This document shows, piece after piece, positions 18,111 to 27,156 of a DNA stretch of 64,000 nt. Made by a program: the position numbers and the translations under genes. The stretch spans positions 2,417,001-2,481,000 of the forward strand of contig NZ_BIFR01000001.1 of the NCBI RefSeq assembly GCF_003967535.1, given 5' to 3'. The stretch is from Tengunoibacter tsumagoiensis (GTDB lineage: Bacteria > Chloroflexota > Ktedonobacteria > Ktedonobacterales > Ktedonobacteraceae). Numbering within the stretch: the stretch's first letter is position 1; the number at the start of each line of letters is the position of its first letter. The notes beneath the pieces are model-generated. The model worked only from the letters and a program-made list of their open reading frames with translations. It ran no database searches and was not told the DNA's origin.

Positions 18111-18243
18111 TCTTCTCTGCCGACCTTTGTAATCTTCACCCCCGTAGTATATACTAAAGAAGAACGGAGAAAAGCGGCTCAATGCATTTCTTGGGTTAAT
18201 ACTCAAGAAATGGGAATTTAGGTAAGCCAGTAAGCACTACAAC

Positions 18244-18272
18244 TTGACACTCTGTTCTAAGTATGGTACTCT
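18244..18272 (+). promoter_or_regulatory. recA promoter
   Basis: TTGACA (18244-18249), exact 17-nt spacer, TACTCT (18267-18272). The spacer/-10 region holds the palindrome AGTA-TGG-TACT, and TGTTCTA occurs on both sides of the -10 (18253 and 18274). An SOS-type operator here is possible but does not match the Gram-positive LexA box. About 250 nt of leader follow before recA, with nothing else recognised in it. Confidence 0.6.
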
Positions 18273-18527
18273 TGTTCTACTTCCGGGAAATGGATGGGGG
18301 AGCAGAACCTATTTCCGACTCTGAACCTTTGCGAAAGAATAGAGACATATACGAGAGCGCAAGGGTAGAGTGCGGCAGCACAGAAACGCGATCCTACGTA
18401 TGCCGTATCCCCTTTCAACGAAAAACGTGTTTTGAGAAGATTCTTCTGTGAAGATTGAAAAAAGGAGAGATGCAGGGGTGAGAATGCAGAGATCCTCTGT
18501 TTCGCATCGTCCTGTAGGAGAAAACTC

Positions 18528-19649
18528 ATGGTAAAAAAGGAAAAAGCTTCTGTAGATCGCAATACGACGACGGTGAACACAGCGGGTATGAGTGAGCGCG
18601 ATAAAGCCATTGAGCTCGCTTTGTCACAGATTGAGCGCCGTTTTGGCAAGGGTGCGATTATGAAGCTGGGGGATGCTGCGAAGGTACAGATCGAGGCCAT
18701 CCCTACTGGTTCCATTGCTCTGGATCTGGCGTTGGGGGTGGGTGGTATTCCACGTGGCCGTATCACCGAGATCTATGGCCCTGAATCCTCTGGTAAGACA
18801 ACCCTCTGTCTGCATATTATTGCCAATGTCCAGAAGGCCGGTGGGTATGCGGCATTTGTGGATGCTGAACATGCATTGGACCCTGTGTATGCTGCTCGTC
18901 TGGGCGTTGATGTGAATAACCTCCTGATCTCGCAGCCTGATAATGGTGAGCAGGCTCTGGAGATTGTTGACTCTCTGGTGCGCAGTAACGCGATTGATGT
19001 CATTGTGGTTGACTCTGTAGCTGCCCTGACGCCACGCGCGGAGATTGAAGGCGATATGGGTGACTCCCATGTTGGTCTACAGGCTCGTTTGATGAGCCAT
19101 GCCCTGCGTAAATTGACTGGTGCTATCAATAGCTCACATACGACGGTTATCTTTACCAATCAGTTGCGCGAGAAGATTGGCGTGATGTTTGGAAGTCCCG
19201 AGACCACCACTGGCGGTAAGGCTCTGAAGTTCTATGCTTCGGTTCGTCTGGATATTCGCCGTACCGATACGATTAAGCAGGGGCAGGATGCTGTCGGTAG
19301 CCGTACCCGTGTGCGTGTGATTAAGAATAAAGTGGCTCCTCCCTTTAAGACGGCAGAGTTCGATATTATGTACAGTGAAGGTATTTCGCGCGAAGGCGGC
19401 TTGATCGATCTGGGTCTGGAGATGGGCCTGGTGAAGAAGAGCGGCGCATGGTTCACTGTTGGTGATATTCGCCTGGGTCAGGGCCGTGAGAACGCGAAGG
19501 AGTTCCTGCGCCAGAATACTGATGTGGCTACAGCGATTGAAGATCAGATTCGTGGAAATATGCTGGCCTTCAAAGCTGGTGAGATTGAGAGCGTGGAAGA
19601 GGAAGAAGAAGAGCCAGCAGAAGCACTGGCAGCTGAGGCTGAAGAGTAG
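18528..19649 (+). CDS. recA: recombinase RecA
   Basis: ATP-dependent strand exchange and SOS co-protease. Walker A GPESSGKT at residues 84-91, [19 protein letters not shown] (Walker B), loop 2 [20 protein letters not shown] and the C-terminal acidic tail ([18 protein letters not shown]) are present. 373 aa with an N-terminal extension of about 20 residues before the core helix. AGGAG precedes the ATG. It is monocistronic, with its own strong promoter and a repeat/hairpin region after it. Confidence 0.98.
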   Translation: MVKKEKASVDRNTTTVNTAGMSERDKAIELALSQIERRFGKGAIMKLGDAAKVQIEAIPTGSIALDLALGVGGIPRGRITEIYGPESSGKTTLCLHIIANVQKAGGYAAFVDAEHALDPVYAARLGVDVNNLLISQPDNGEQALEIVDSLVRSNAIDVIVVDSVAALTPRAEIEGDMGDSHVGLQARLMSHALRKLTGAINSSHTTVIFTNQLREKIGVMFGSPETTTGGKALKFYASVRLDIRRTDTIKQGQDAVGSRTRVRVIKNKVAPPFKTAEFDIMYSEGISREGGLIDLGLEMGLVKKSGAWFTVGDIRLGQGRENAKEFLRQNTDVATAIEDQIRGNMLAFKAGEIESVEEEEEEPAEALAAEAEE

Positions 19650-19710
19650 TCATCTCTCTTTTCGCTCTCCTGAATGCACCATGTTCACTCCTCTATTGCT
19701 TATCTGGAAA

Positions 19711-19785
19711 GGATACTATGGAGGGGCTACCATAGCGGAACTCCACCATTGAGGAAGGAGACGCCCTACTTGTCATATTATATTC
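19711..19785 (+). repeat. 75-bp direct repeat, copy A
   Basis: GGATACTATGGAGGGGCT through the GAGACGCCCTACTTG arm to an AT-rich end. Copy B at 19894-19968 differs at only a few positions, with a period of 183 bp. No coding frame or known element was recognised. Confidence 0.85.
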
Positions 19786-19826
19786 TGCACTATTTGGATA
19801 TAAAATGACGTCAAGTAGGGCGTCTC
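19758..19826. terminator. hairpin inside the recA 3' repeat region
   Basis: GAGACGCCCTACTTG (19758-19772) pairs exactly with CAAGTAGGGCGTCTC (19812-19826). The second direct-repeat copy carries only the left arm again (within 19894-19968), so the right arm can pair with either copy. It probably ends the recA transcript. Confidence 0.6.
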
Positions 19827-19893
19827 TTTCCTCTCTTCCTATTCCACAATGTGAGCCTCGCCATGGCTTAATGGGAAAATGGAAACTAGGAAC

Positions 19894-19968
19894 GGATATT
19901 ATAGAGGGGCTGGCATAGCGGAACTCCACCATTGAGGAAGGAGACGCCCTACTTGTCATGTTATATTA
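19894..19968 (+). repeat. 75-bp direct repeat, copy B
   Basis: Near-identical to copy A at 19711-19785. Followed by an A-rich stretch and the end of the DUF4032 gene on the other strand. Confidence 0.85.
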
Positions 19969-20066
19969 CGAACGAAAAAATATATGGTGCGCTGTAAAGT
20001 AACTTGTCTCCTTAGAAGAAAAATACTCTCCTTCTTGATTACATGACATGTATAACTATAATGATT

Positions 20067-21527
20067 TTATGCTTCTGTTTCATCCTCTTCAAGAGTATTT
20101 GTGTTCTTTTCAAGAATTTGTGGAAGCTTCTGCTCCAATTCGGCTGGTGGCAGATGCACGAGAGGGCGCTCCTTTGTAGAGAGCAGAGGATCGAGCTCTT
20201 CACCTTCGATCAGATCTGGTTCTAGAACCTGTGCCACTGGTTCCCGCTGATACCACCAGGTAGCTCTGGTAGCTGGATCAATCTGCCCCAATTCACCTGT
20301 ATCTGCATTGTTCATGCTCCAATCCAGGAGCGCTTCCTCAATAGGGATTTCATAGCCAGCCTTCAGGCTCAACTTCCATTTATGTTCCATAACTGCAAAG
20401 TAGGCGCGCATAGGATCTTGATCAACCGTCAGACGTTGACGCAACAGCAGAATGGTAGGCAGATGATACCGTTCATACCAATCTTGAGCAGCTTCCTCCA
20501 GACGGATACTCGATCCCGCTTGATTGCTGAGAATCGCCTGATGTCCGAGCAGAAGATTAAAGAAGCGTCGGGCATAATTGCGGGGTATCGTAATATGAAG
20601 GAGCTCATAGATCTGCCGCTGATATGAGCCAGGCAGAACAGCACTGACGCGTTTCATTGTTTGTTGTGCCAGACCGATTAATGACTCGCTGGCCTGATTA
20701 AATTGTTGGAGCACCTGATGCGCTTGATAAAGAACATTGCCGTCTGGATGAGTAATGCGGTCGTGTTCGCGGCAGACGATTCGGTACCGCTGGCGAAAAT
20801 ATTGATAGTCGCTATCATCGAGGACCTGAACATCTTCAGGCAGCCCGCGAGCCTGGCGAAGATCCTCTGCTTGCCAGGCCAGAGATTCACCAAATTGGGC
20901 AAGATCCTGTTCACGTAGCCCTTCGCTTAATGTTTCAGGCCTCAGCTCGGCTGTCTCTGCATCCGCCATAATGGCCAGGATAGCGTTTCCATCAATTCGA
21001 ATTAAGGCATTGGCGAGCGATGGGTCGCCCCAATAGACCCCATGCTCGTGCAGCTCAACCATTAAAACGGCAACCGCAGATAAGAGCCGTTGTTTGGTTC
21101 GCTTTGTGAGTGGGAGGCGATACAATAGGACATGAGGCACGACGCGGGGAGCCAGGCGGGTGATCGTATAGCCACGATCTGCATCGATATACTGACGCAT
21201 TCCGGCGATAGTAGGAGCCTCAACGACAATAGGTGGAACATGAACTTTGATATACCCTGTGGGGCTAAGAGAGGGAATGCCTCGGCGTTCGATCTCCTGG
21301 AGATTGTGAATCTCTTTCTCGGCCATGCGGGGAGTTGTCTCTTTAATGGCATAGCGCACCCCTTGTAGCTCTACAAAGACAACGGGATGGCGTGAATCGC
21401 CACGGCGTACCAATAAGAGCTGGACCCCTTGCTGCTCCCACTCATCGAGTGGAAATTGCCAGGGAAGAACGGCCAATCGTCGCTGATCATCGGTACTCAT
21501 AAAGAAATGGGTCGTGGGGGTTGCCAC
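20067..21527 (-). CDS. DUF4032-like kinase-fold protein
   Basis: 486 aa from a GTG with GGGAGG 5 nt before it. VVFVELQGVRYAIKETTPRMAEKEI looks like a kinase N-lobe with the lysine in AIKE. The segment VYWGDPSLANALIRIDG resembles a catalytic-loop D-x4-N motif, followed by IMADAETAELRPE in place of DFG. This matches RIO/lipopolysaccharide-kinase-like families such as DUF4032. The C-terminal half (LLLRQRLTVDQDPMRAYFAV; KWKLSLKAGYEIPIEEA) is the DUF4032 helical part, which I recognise only loosely. Substrate unknown. It stands alone between recA and the sugar locus. Confidence 0.65.
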   Translation of the reverse strand: MATPTTHFFMSTDDQRRLAVLPWQFPLDEWEQQGVQLLLVRRGDSRHPVVFVELQGVRYAIKETTPRMAEKEIHNLQEIERRGIPSLSPTGYIKVHVPPIVVEAPTIAGMRQYIDADRGYTITRLAPRVVPHVLLYRLPLTKRTKQRLLSAVAVLMVELHEHGVYWGDPSLANALIRIDGNAILAIMADAETAELRPETLSEGLREQDLAQFGESLAWQAEDLRQARGLPEDVQVLDDSDYQYFRQRYRIVCREHDRITHPDGNVLYQAHQVLQQFNQASESLIGLAQQTMKRVSAVLPGSYQRQIYELLHITIPRNYARRFFNLLLGHQAILSNQAGSSIRLEEAAQDWYERYHLPTILLLRQRLTVDQDPMRAYFAVMEHKWKLSLKAGYEIPIEEALLDWSMNNADTGELGQIDPATRATWWYQREPVAQVLEPDLIEGEELDPLLSTKERPLVHLPPAELEQKLPQILEKNTNTLEEDETEA

Positions 21528-21694
21528 AGTTCCCTCCCTTAGATATAGCTATTCGCACGTAATTGGACTTATGTTGTGCTGCATCCCAGCATGAACAGCG
21601 GTAAGCCTCGTTGAATCCAGCCATTCTGGAACATGCCAGGACATAACTCCATCTTTCGCATCTTGCCCGCTCTGGTCGAACAGAGGGGAAAATA

Positions 21695-21735
21695 GGCCAC
21701 CTTTAGATACTGTTAGATAGCTTCTAAAGGTGGTC
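21695..21735 (-). terminator. hairpin after the GH13 gene
   Basis: GGCCACCTTTAGA (21695-21707) pairs with TCTAAAGGTGGTC (21723-21735), one G-T. It lies 12 nt past the stop. There is no clear T-run. Confidence 0.55.
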
Positions 21736-21747
21736 AGCGAGAAAATC

Positions 21748-23352
21748 TCAGGCGTTGGGTAAAGCAATCAAACAGCCTTCAAAGCCACGAAGCGTGAAGT
21801 GAGAGAGATTGATCTTCCCCTCGCGATCTAATTGGGTTGAGAGCAGGATCTGCCCATGGGCCAGATCAGAGAGAGAGATTGTCTGCTCGTTGGCAGAAAA
21901 GTTTAGCACAATCAATGTGCGCTCTCCTGCATGTTCGCGTATATAGGCGAAGCAAGTGCTCGAGACCGCATCCAGCGAGCGATAGCTGCCCTGATGAAGA
22001 GAGGCCATGCTTTTCCGTAGGGTGAGCAGGCTGCGGGTAAGGGTAAGCATCGAGTGCTTGTCCTCGCGCTGAACAGCAACATTCATCGTCTTATAGTCGT
22101 TAGAAACAGGTAGCCAGGGTTGGACATGAGCGGGGCTGAAGCCCGCGTTGGGAGTTGCATCCCACTGCATCGGAGTGCGCTCGGGATCGCGGCTATCAGC
22201 GGGATTATCGCGGCCACGTGGATCATGGATCATCTCCAGTGGAATTATCCCATCCTGCATCCCTAGCTCATCACCATAATAGCAGGTTGGTGTTCCGCGA
22301 AGAGTCAAGAGCAACATCTGCGCGACACGAGCCAGTTCTTTGCCTGCGCGGCTAACCACACGAGCATTATCGTGATTGCCCAGCACCCAATTGGGCCAGG
22401 CACCTGCAGGCAAGGCCGTCTCATAGGCATCCACGCACGTACGGATCATCTGAGCATTCCATTCGGCCAGACCAATAAATTGGAAGTTAAACGGAAGATG
22501 AGCTTCATCCAGGTTCTCACCGTAATACTGCATCAGGCGGGGGACCGGCAGATAAATCTCGCCAATCAGCACACGCTCTCCAAAAGAATCCAGGAGCGTG
22601 CGCATCTCGCGGATGATCTCATGTACCTCAGGCTGATCATGCGAATAAACGCTTACGAGACGATCCATAGGAAAATCTCCTTCTTTCCAGTCTGGATTAA
22701 GGGGATTGTCTCGCAGCTGACCATCCTTAATGAGAAGCCAGATCACATCAACGCGGAAGCCATCGATACCTCGTTTTAACCAGAAACGCAGAACATCATA
22801 CATTGCCTGTTGAACTTCAGGATTGCGCCAGTTCAGATCTGGCTGTTTTTCATGGAAGAGATGAAGATAATACTGCCCCGTCTGTTCATCAAAGGCCCAG
22901 GCATTTCCCCCAAAGTGAGCAAGCCAGTTATTCGGAGGGCCTCCATTGGGAGCAGGATCGCGCCAGATATACCAATCGCGTTTGGCATTTGTGCGATTAG
23001 AGCGTGACTCCTTGAACCAATCGTGTTCATCAGAGGTATGATTTGGTACAAAATCAAGCAGAATTTTGAGATCGCATTGATGAGCTTCGCGAATAAGATC
23101 ATCCATATCAGCCAGAGTGCCGAACGTTGGATCGATATCACTATAATTGGCGATATCATAGCCAAAATCCGCCATAGGTGAAGGATAGACGGGAGAGAGC
23201 CAGAGGGTATCGATCCCCAGCCAGCGGAAATAGTCTAGCCGATTGATGATACCACGCAGATCGCCAATACCATCGCCATTACTATCTTGAAAACTGCGTG
23301 GATAGATCTGATAAATCGTGCTTGTTTGCCACCAGGAAGGGATCTGTTGCAT
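21748..23352 (-). CDS. GH13 alpha-glucosidase / oligo-1,6-glucosidase family
   Basis: Cytoplasmic glycoside hydrolase with no signal peptide. The (beta/alpha)8 motifs are clear: IYQIYPRSFQDSNGDGIGDL, DFVPNHTSDEH, GFRVDVIW (nucleophile Asp), LIGEIYLPV (acid/base Glu), VLGNHDNAR (third Asp). 534 aa from MQQIPSWWQ, where GGAG lies 7 nt upstream; an ATG 16 codons earlier is less likely. It lies 120 bp after a LacI-type regulator on the same strand and opposite a sugar ABC importer, so it probably breaks down imported alpha-glucosides. Exact linkage specificity cannot be read from the sequence. Confidence 0.92.
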   Translation of the reverse strand: MQQIPSWWQTSTIYQIYPRSFQDSNGDGIGDLRGIINRLDYFRWLGIDTLWLSPVYPSPMADFGYDIANYSDIDPTFGTLADMDDLIREAHQCDLKILLDFVPNHTSDEHDWFKESRSNRTNAKRDWYIWRDPAPNGGPPNNWLAHFGGNAWAFDEQTGQYYLHLFHEKQPDLNWRNPEVQQAMYDVLRFWLKRGIDGFRVDVIWLLIKDGQLRDNPLNPDWKEGDFPMDRLVSVYSHDQPEVHEIIREMRTLLDSFGERVLIGEIYLPVPRLMQYYGENLDEAHLPFNFQFIGLAEWNAQMIRTCVDAYETALPAGAWPNWVLGNHDNARVVSRAGKELARVAQMLLLTLRGTPTCYYGDELGMQDGIIPLEMIHDPRGRDNPADSRDPERTPMQWDATPNAGFSPAHVQPWLPVSNDYKTMNVAVQREDKHSMLTLTRSLLTLRKSMASLHQGSYRSLDAVSSTCFAYIREHAGERTLIVLNFSANEQTISLSDLAHGQILLSTQLDREGKINLSHFTLRGFEGCLIALPNA

Positions 23353-23474
23353 GGGAGTACTCCATTGACACAAAAAAGGTTTGTTGGATAAGGTCATCAA
23401 GAGGGATCAGGTTTTCTCTATCTGAACAGATCGTATTGTACAGCAATGGAGCAATTTTGAAAATGGAGAGAGTG

Positions 23475-24578
23475 TCAGGCCCCTTTGATCTGATTTTTTT
23501 GCCATTGATGGCGATGGTCAGGGGATGAGTCTTCAAGTGAGTGAGAACGGCGGCGAGGCCCACAAGAATTGCGCTCTATCAGAGGAGTTGCCAATTCAAC
23601 GCGCGTACCATTGAGTGCTTTGCCCTCGAGCAAGTTTTGCAACATAGTAACGGCGGTCCGTCCCATCTCATAGAGGGGCTGACGAATAGTAGTGAGGCTG
23701 GGAGTTATCGTGTGCGCAAGAATAGTCTCCTCAAAACTAATGACACTGACCTCCTCTGGAATACGTATTCCACGCTCATGAAGCGCTCTATAGGCACCCA
23801 GGGCCTGTTCATCAGTCTCCGTAAGCAAGGCAGTAGGGGGGTGATCTTGATCAAGCAATTTGCCAGTTTCGACGTACCCAGCATTCAAAGTCGTTGAGCC
23901 ATAGTGGATCAGGTCAGCATTAAATGGAATCCGGGCCTCTTCCAGTGCTGCTCGGTAGCCTGCGAGACGATCGCGGGTACAGCTCATCGCCTGAGAATCC
24001 AGAATAAAGCCAATGTGACGATGGCCTAAAGAATGCAGATACTGTACGGCAGCACGCCCACCAGCCCAGTGAGTCGTACTTACGGACGGGCTATTCGGGC
24101 CGAGCTCGCCGGGGCGATCAATAATGACAAATGGCAGACCTTGAGTTCGTAACTGATGCCAATAGCGTTCAGTCTCCTCAGCAAGGACGAGAACGACCCC
24201 TTCAACCGAACCATCAATCACCGAATTGAGCCATTGCCGTTCATCGTTCTCAGCAGTATGTGCGCAGGTGAGAGTCAAACGCAGATGAGCTTGCGGCAAC
24301 ATCTCTTCGACGCCACGAAGAATCTCCAGGCAAGAAGGGGCATGAAGCGATGGTACAACAAGGTTCACTAATCCCATGCGCTCCTTCTTTAAAGAGACCG
24401 AGATGCGATTTGTTACATAGCCGCGTTCTGCAATGACCCGTTCAACGCGAGCGCGTGTCGCCGCAGAGACATCGGAGCGCTGATTAATGACCTTTGAGAC
24501 CGTTGCAATAGAGACGCCAGCGGCCGCAGCGATCTGGGCAATCGTGAAGCGTTTATGACTGTAATCTTCCACAAGCAT
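23475..24578 (-). CDS. LacI-family transcriptional regulator
   Basis: N-terminal helix-turn-helix and hinge (TIAQIAAAAGVSIATVSKVI, RVERVIAERGY) followed by a periplasmic-binding-like sensor domain (GLVNLVVPSLHA to ISFEETILAHTITPSLTTIRQP). I start at MLVEDYSHKRF with AGGAAGGG before it; an upstream in-frame ATG would put 31 odd residues before the HTH. It is divergent from the sugar importer and upstream of the GH13 gene. The palindrome at 25090-25105 is a likely operator, with a sugar as inducer. Confidence 0.93.
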   Translation of the reverse strand: MLVEDYSHKRFTIAQIAAAAGVSIATVSKVINQRSDVSAATRARVERVIAERGYVTNRISVSLKKERMGLVNLVVPSLHAPSCLEILRGVEEMLPQAHLRLTLTCAHTAENDERQWLNSVIDGSVEGVVLVLAEETERYWHQLRTQGLPFVIIDRPGELGPNSPSVSTTHWAGGRAAVQYLHSLGHRHIGFILDSQAMSCTRDRLAGYRAALEEARIPFNADLIHYGSTTLNAGYVETGKLLDQDHPPTALLTETDEQALGAYRALHERGIRIPEEVSVISFEETILAHTITPSLTTIRQPLYEMGRTAVTMLQNLLEGKALNGTRVELATPLIERNSCGPRRRSHSLEDSSPDHRHQWQKNQIKGA

Positions 24579-25028
24579 CCCTTCCTTTGTGCATACATAC
24601 TGTACAGGTCTCCACCATAGTAAAGAGGTAAACTCTTGTTCAAGGATACAATGGGCAAGGAGGACTGTCAAGAAGCGTGTAGCTAAGGAGGTGTCTGAGC
24701 AATATGAAAGATCATGAAATTAAATGGAAGCAAAATTACCATAGATGAAAAGAAATGTCAGGCTTTCTACCACCTTTATACAACCAACTTTACTACCATT
24801 GTGTTATGGTAAGTAAGAACCTGGACACCTATTTACTCATTTCCGATAATGCGAGAAAACGTACAAAGGAGTGCGAGATCTTCTAGCCTGAAAACATCTG
24901 TATTGTTTCTATCTTACTCTTTTTTGATCTGGATACTTTGTTTGTATTCAGACGGGGATCTTTTGTGCTAAAAATGGAAAAAGAGCAAATAGGGATGAAA
25001 TAGAGGAAATCATGGCAGGGATATTAAA
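24579..25028. other. AT-rich divergent intergenic region
   Basis: About 450 bp upstream of both lacI and the importer operon. Strongly AT-rich. No gene or RNA was recognised, and the recognisable control elements all lie to the right of it. Confidence 0.4.
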
Positions 25029-25044
25029 AAGATCTAAGGATCTT
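25029..25044. promoter_or_regulatory. 16-bp inverted repeat upstream of the importer promoter
   Basis: AAGATC-TAAG-GATCTT. It has the same build as the operator at 25090-25105 (6-bp arms around TAAG), but the arms differ. It lies 10 bp before the -35. It could be a second, auxiliary or different regulator site. Confidence 0.4.
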
Positions 25045-25053
25045 AATCAATGC

Positions 25054-25082
25054 TTGACAAACAAAAAAACAAGTGGTACTCT
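25054..25082 (+). promoter_or_regulatory. sugar importer promoter
   Basis: TTGACA (25054-25059), 17-nt spacer, TACTCT (25077-25082). It is identical in -35, spacing and -10 to the recA promoter. About 215 nt of leader precede the solute-binding protein. Confidence 0.75.
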
Positions 25083-25089
25083 TAGGGCA

Positions 25090-25105
25090 GCGAAATAAGT
25101 TTCGC
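25090..25105. promoter_or_regulatory. probable LacI-family operator
   Basis: GCGAAA-TAAG-TTTCGC is a perfect palindrome with 6-bp arms placed at the expected transcription start, 7 bp after the -10. Binding there would block initiation. The adjacent LacI-type gene is the obvious candidate repressor. Confidence 0.6.
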
Positions 25106-25298
25106 AAATAATTTCAATATCTATCTGGAAGAGATTAGTAGACATCAGCGAGGAAGCTGGTGTAGCAGACGAACTAATGACTCTTCGGGTCGACCTCATG
25201 CGACCTGGCCTGGATCTTAGTGGTATCGTTATGCTTTTGTATCCCTATGCCCATTTCTGTGCAACCATTAGTCTCGTTGACGAGAAGGAGATCGCATC

Positions 25299-27017
25299 AT
25301 GTCCGAAGACACAAAGCTGGAATCATCCACAGTCTTCTCAGAAATCCTTGCAAGGCCTGCACTGACTCGACGTCAGATGCTGCGCACCATGGCGGCAACC
25401 AGTGCTGTTGTTGCTGGTGGAGCAGTGCTAGCGGCTTGCGGTGGTACTTCTGGTGCTGCCAATGTGACCCTTAAAGTAGGCACATGGCCCTTTGCCCCGC
25501 TACCATCAACCATAACCGCAGCTGACAAAAAGACGCCACGAAAAAAAGTCATAGCGGACGTTTTACAAACATGGTTAGACAACCATAAGAATGTCACCTT
25601 AAAGTTCACTGGCATTGATGTTTCGACCGACCAGGCTTTAACCGCAGCAATCCTTGGTAACACGGCACCTGCTATCTATGGTGGTTTTGCTGATGCGTCG
25701 CTCCAGGCGGCAGCACTGACGCAGGGCCTGGTAGCTGATGTGACTGATGTGTATAAATCTAAAAAGGTTGATGATCTGATCGCCCCTTATGCGAAGGATC
25801 TGTGGCACTCGATTGCAAACCTTGGCGGAAAGTATACCTCGTTCCCTGGAGATCTCTTAAGTGGTGGTAGCGGTTTCTTCTATCGCCGCGATGTCTTCCG
25901 CGCGAACGATATTCCAGAGCCAACCAAGGGATGGACCTGGGAAGATGTAAAGGTCATTGCCGCAAAATTGAAGGATATCAATAAAGGCGTCACTGCGATT
26001 GGCGGTCCTTCGTATCTGTGTGGGTATTTGATGAACTCTGATCTGCTGGATGCGGGTGGTCCGGTGCAGGGTGGCGGTGGTCTGATTGGTAGCGTGCCTG
26101 ATCCAGGGACGGGAAGCAACTGGCATTGGAAGATTGATGTCACAAAATGGACTTCTGCCTGGGAGGATCGTATCGGTCTGTTCCGCAGCATGATTAATGA
26201 CAAGACCGTGTTTGTTGACCCATCCTACTGGGAAGGCTCTGTTGTTGGGCAGTTTGTCTCTGGCCAATATTTGATGGTGCCAGCCTTCTCCTTCTTCTAT
26301 TCTCTGGGTGGTTTTGGTCCAGCCAAGTTCTCTGATCTACAGAAAAATTATCCAGATAAGTCTTTGGATGATCTGATTGGCTATGCACCATATCCACATG
26401 GGGCGAATGGGGCCTGGTCTAGTTCTATTCAGCCTGGTATGGGACAGGTGAGCTTTGATCCTCACTTAAAGTCCGATGGATTGGATGCAATTACAGATCT
26501 TTATCTGTATATGTTCTTTGGCCAGGGCTATGTCGATGTACGTGCCAATACCTATAAAGTGACGAAAGATCCCAAGGATGCGTACGATTATATTGCACCG
26601 ACCAATACCTACTTTAAAAACCCCGACGTCCCTGCCAACGTCACGGTAGAAGCCGCCTGGGGTGAGAACTTTGTCCAGACCTACCTCAATGTTGCGAAGC
26701 AGCCCATTATTCCGGCGTATGGTATGTACTTCCCACCTGATGGCAAGACTGGCCCATCAAAAGATACCCATGCTGACTTCCTGTCACGTTTATCGACAAC
26801 GAATGATCCTATTCCTGATATCTTGAAGAAGTTTGAGGATACGTACAACCAGCAGGCTTCTTCACTGCCATCAGATCTCTCTTCCGATGATTTTAAAGCG
26901 GGTGCTCGTAAGTACTATGCAGCCCTGGATAAATTCTGGAAAGAGAACTCCACCAGCTTCTATGTTGGTGTCTGGCAGGAATACTATCATAACGACGTGT
27001 TGCCACGCATCTCTTAA
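25299..27017 (+). CDS. sugar ABC transporter, solute-binding lipoprotein
   Basis: N-terminal twin-arginine-like TRRQMLRTMAATSAVVAGG followed by the lipobox LAACGG, so it is probably exported folded and lipid-anchored at the outer face of the membrane. The mature part has the family-1 extracellular binding-protein look (LKVGTWPFAPLP; NTAPAIYGGFADASLQ; KGWTWEDVKVIAAKL; FVSGQYLMVPAFSF). 572 aa is large for the family. AAGGAG sits 8 nt before the ATG. First gene of the importer operon; no ATPase gene is present, so a shared MsmK-type ATPase elsewhere is expected. Confidence 0.9.
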   Translation: MSEDTKLESSTVFSEILARPALTRRQMLRTMAATSAVVAGGAVLAACGGTSGAANVTLKVGTWPFAPLPSTITAADKKTPRKKVIADVLQTWLDNHKNVTLKFTGIDVSTDQALTAAILGNTAPAIYGGFADASLQAAALTQGLVADVTDVYKSKKVDDLIAPYAKDLWHSIANLGGKYTSFPGDLLSGGSGFFYRRDVFRANDIPEPTKGWTWEDVKVIAAKLKDINKGVTAIGGPSYLCGYLMNSDLLDAGGPVQGGGGLIGSVPDPGTGSNWHWKIDVTKWTSAWEDRIGLFRSMINDKTVFVDPSYWEGSVVGQFVSGQYLMVPAFSFFYSLGGFGPAKFSDLQKNYPDKSLDDLIGYAPYPHGANGAWSSSIQPGMGQVSFDPHLKSDGLDAITDLYLYMFFGQGYVDVRANTYKVTKDPKDAYDYIAPTNTYFKNPDVPANVTVEAAWGENFVQTYLNVAKQPIIPAYGMYFPPDGKTGPSKDTHADFLSRLSTTNDPIPDILKKFEDTYNQQASSLPSDLSSDDFKAGARKYYAALDKFWKENSTSFYVGVWQEYYHNDVLPRIS

Positions 27018-27156
27018 TGAAGAAGATTTGTTGCTAAAGCATCCTGTTGTCGATCTCCACAGTGTGTTGAGGTGGAGAGAGGGAGAGCGAGAATTTTCTC
27101 GCTCTTTTCTCTCTCATTGGTAGAGAAGAAGCTACTACAGATAAAGGAAGTTCATC

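Noticed and set aside
25301-25340. Possible alternative reading of the solute-binding protein start as a separate small gene
   Set aside because: AAGGAG at the right distance and the continuous Tat/lipobox signal place the start at 25299.
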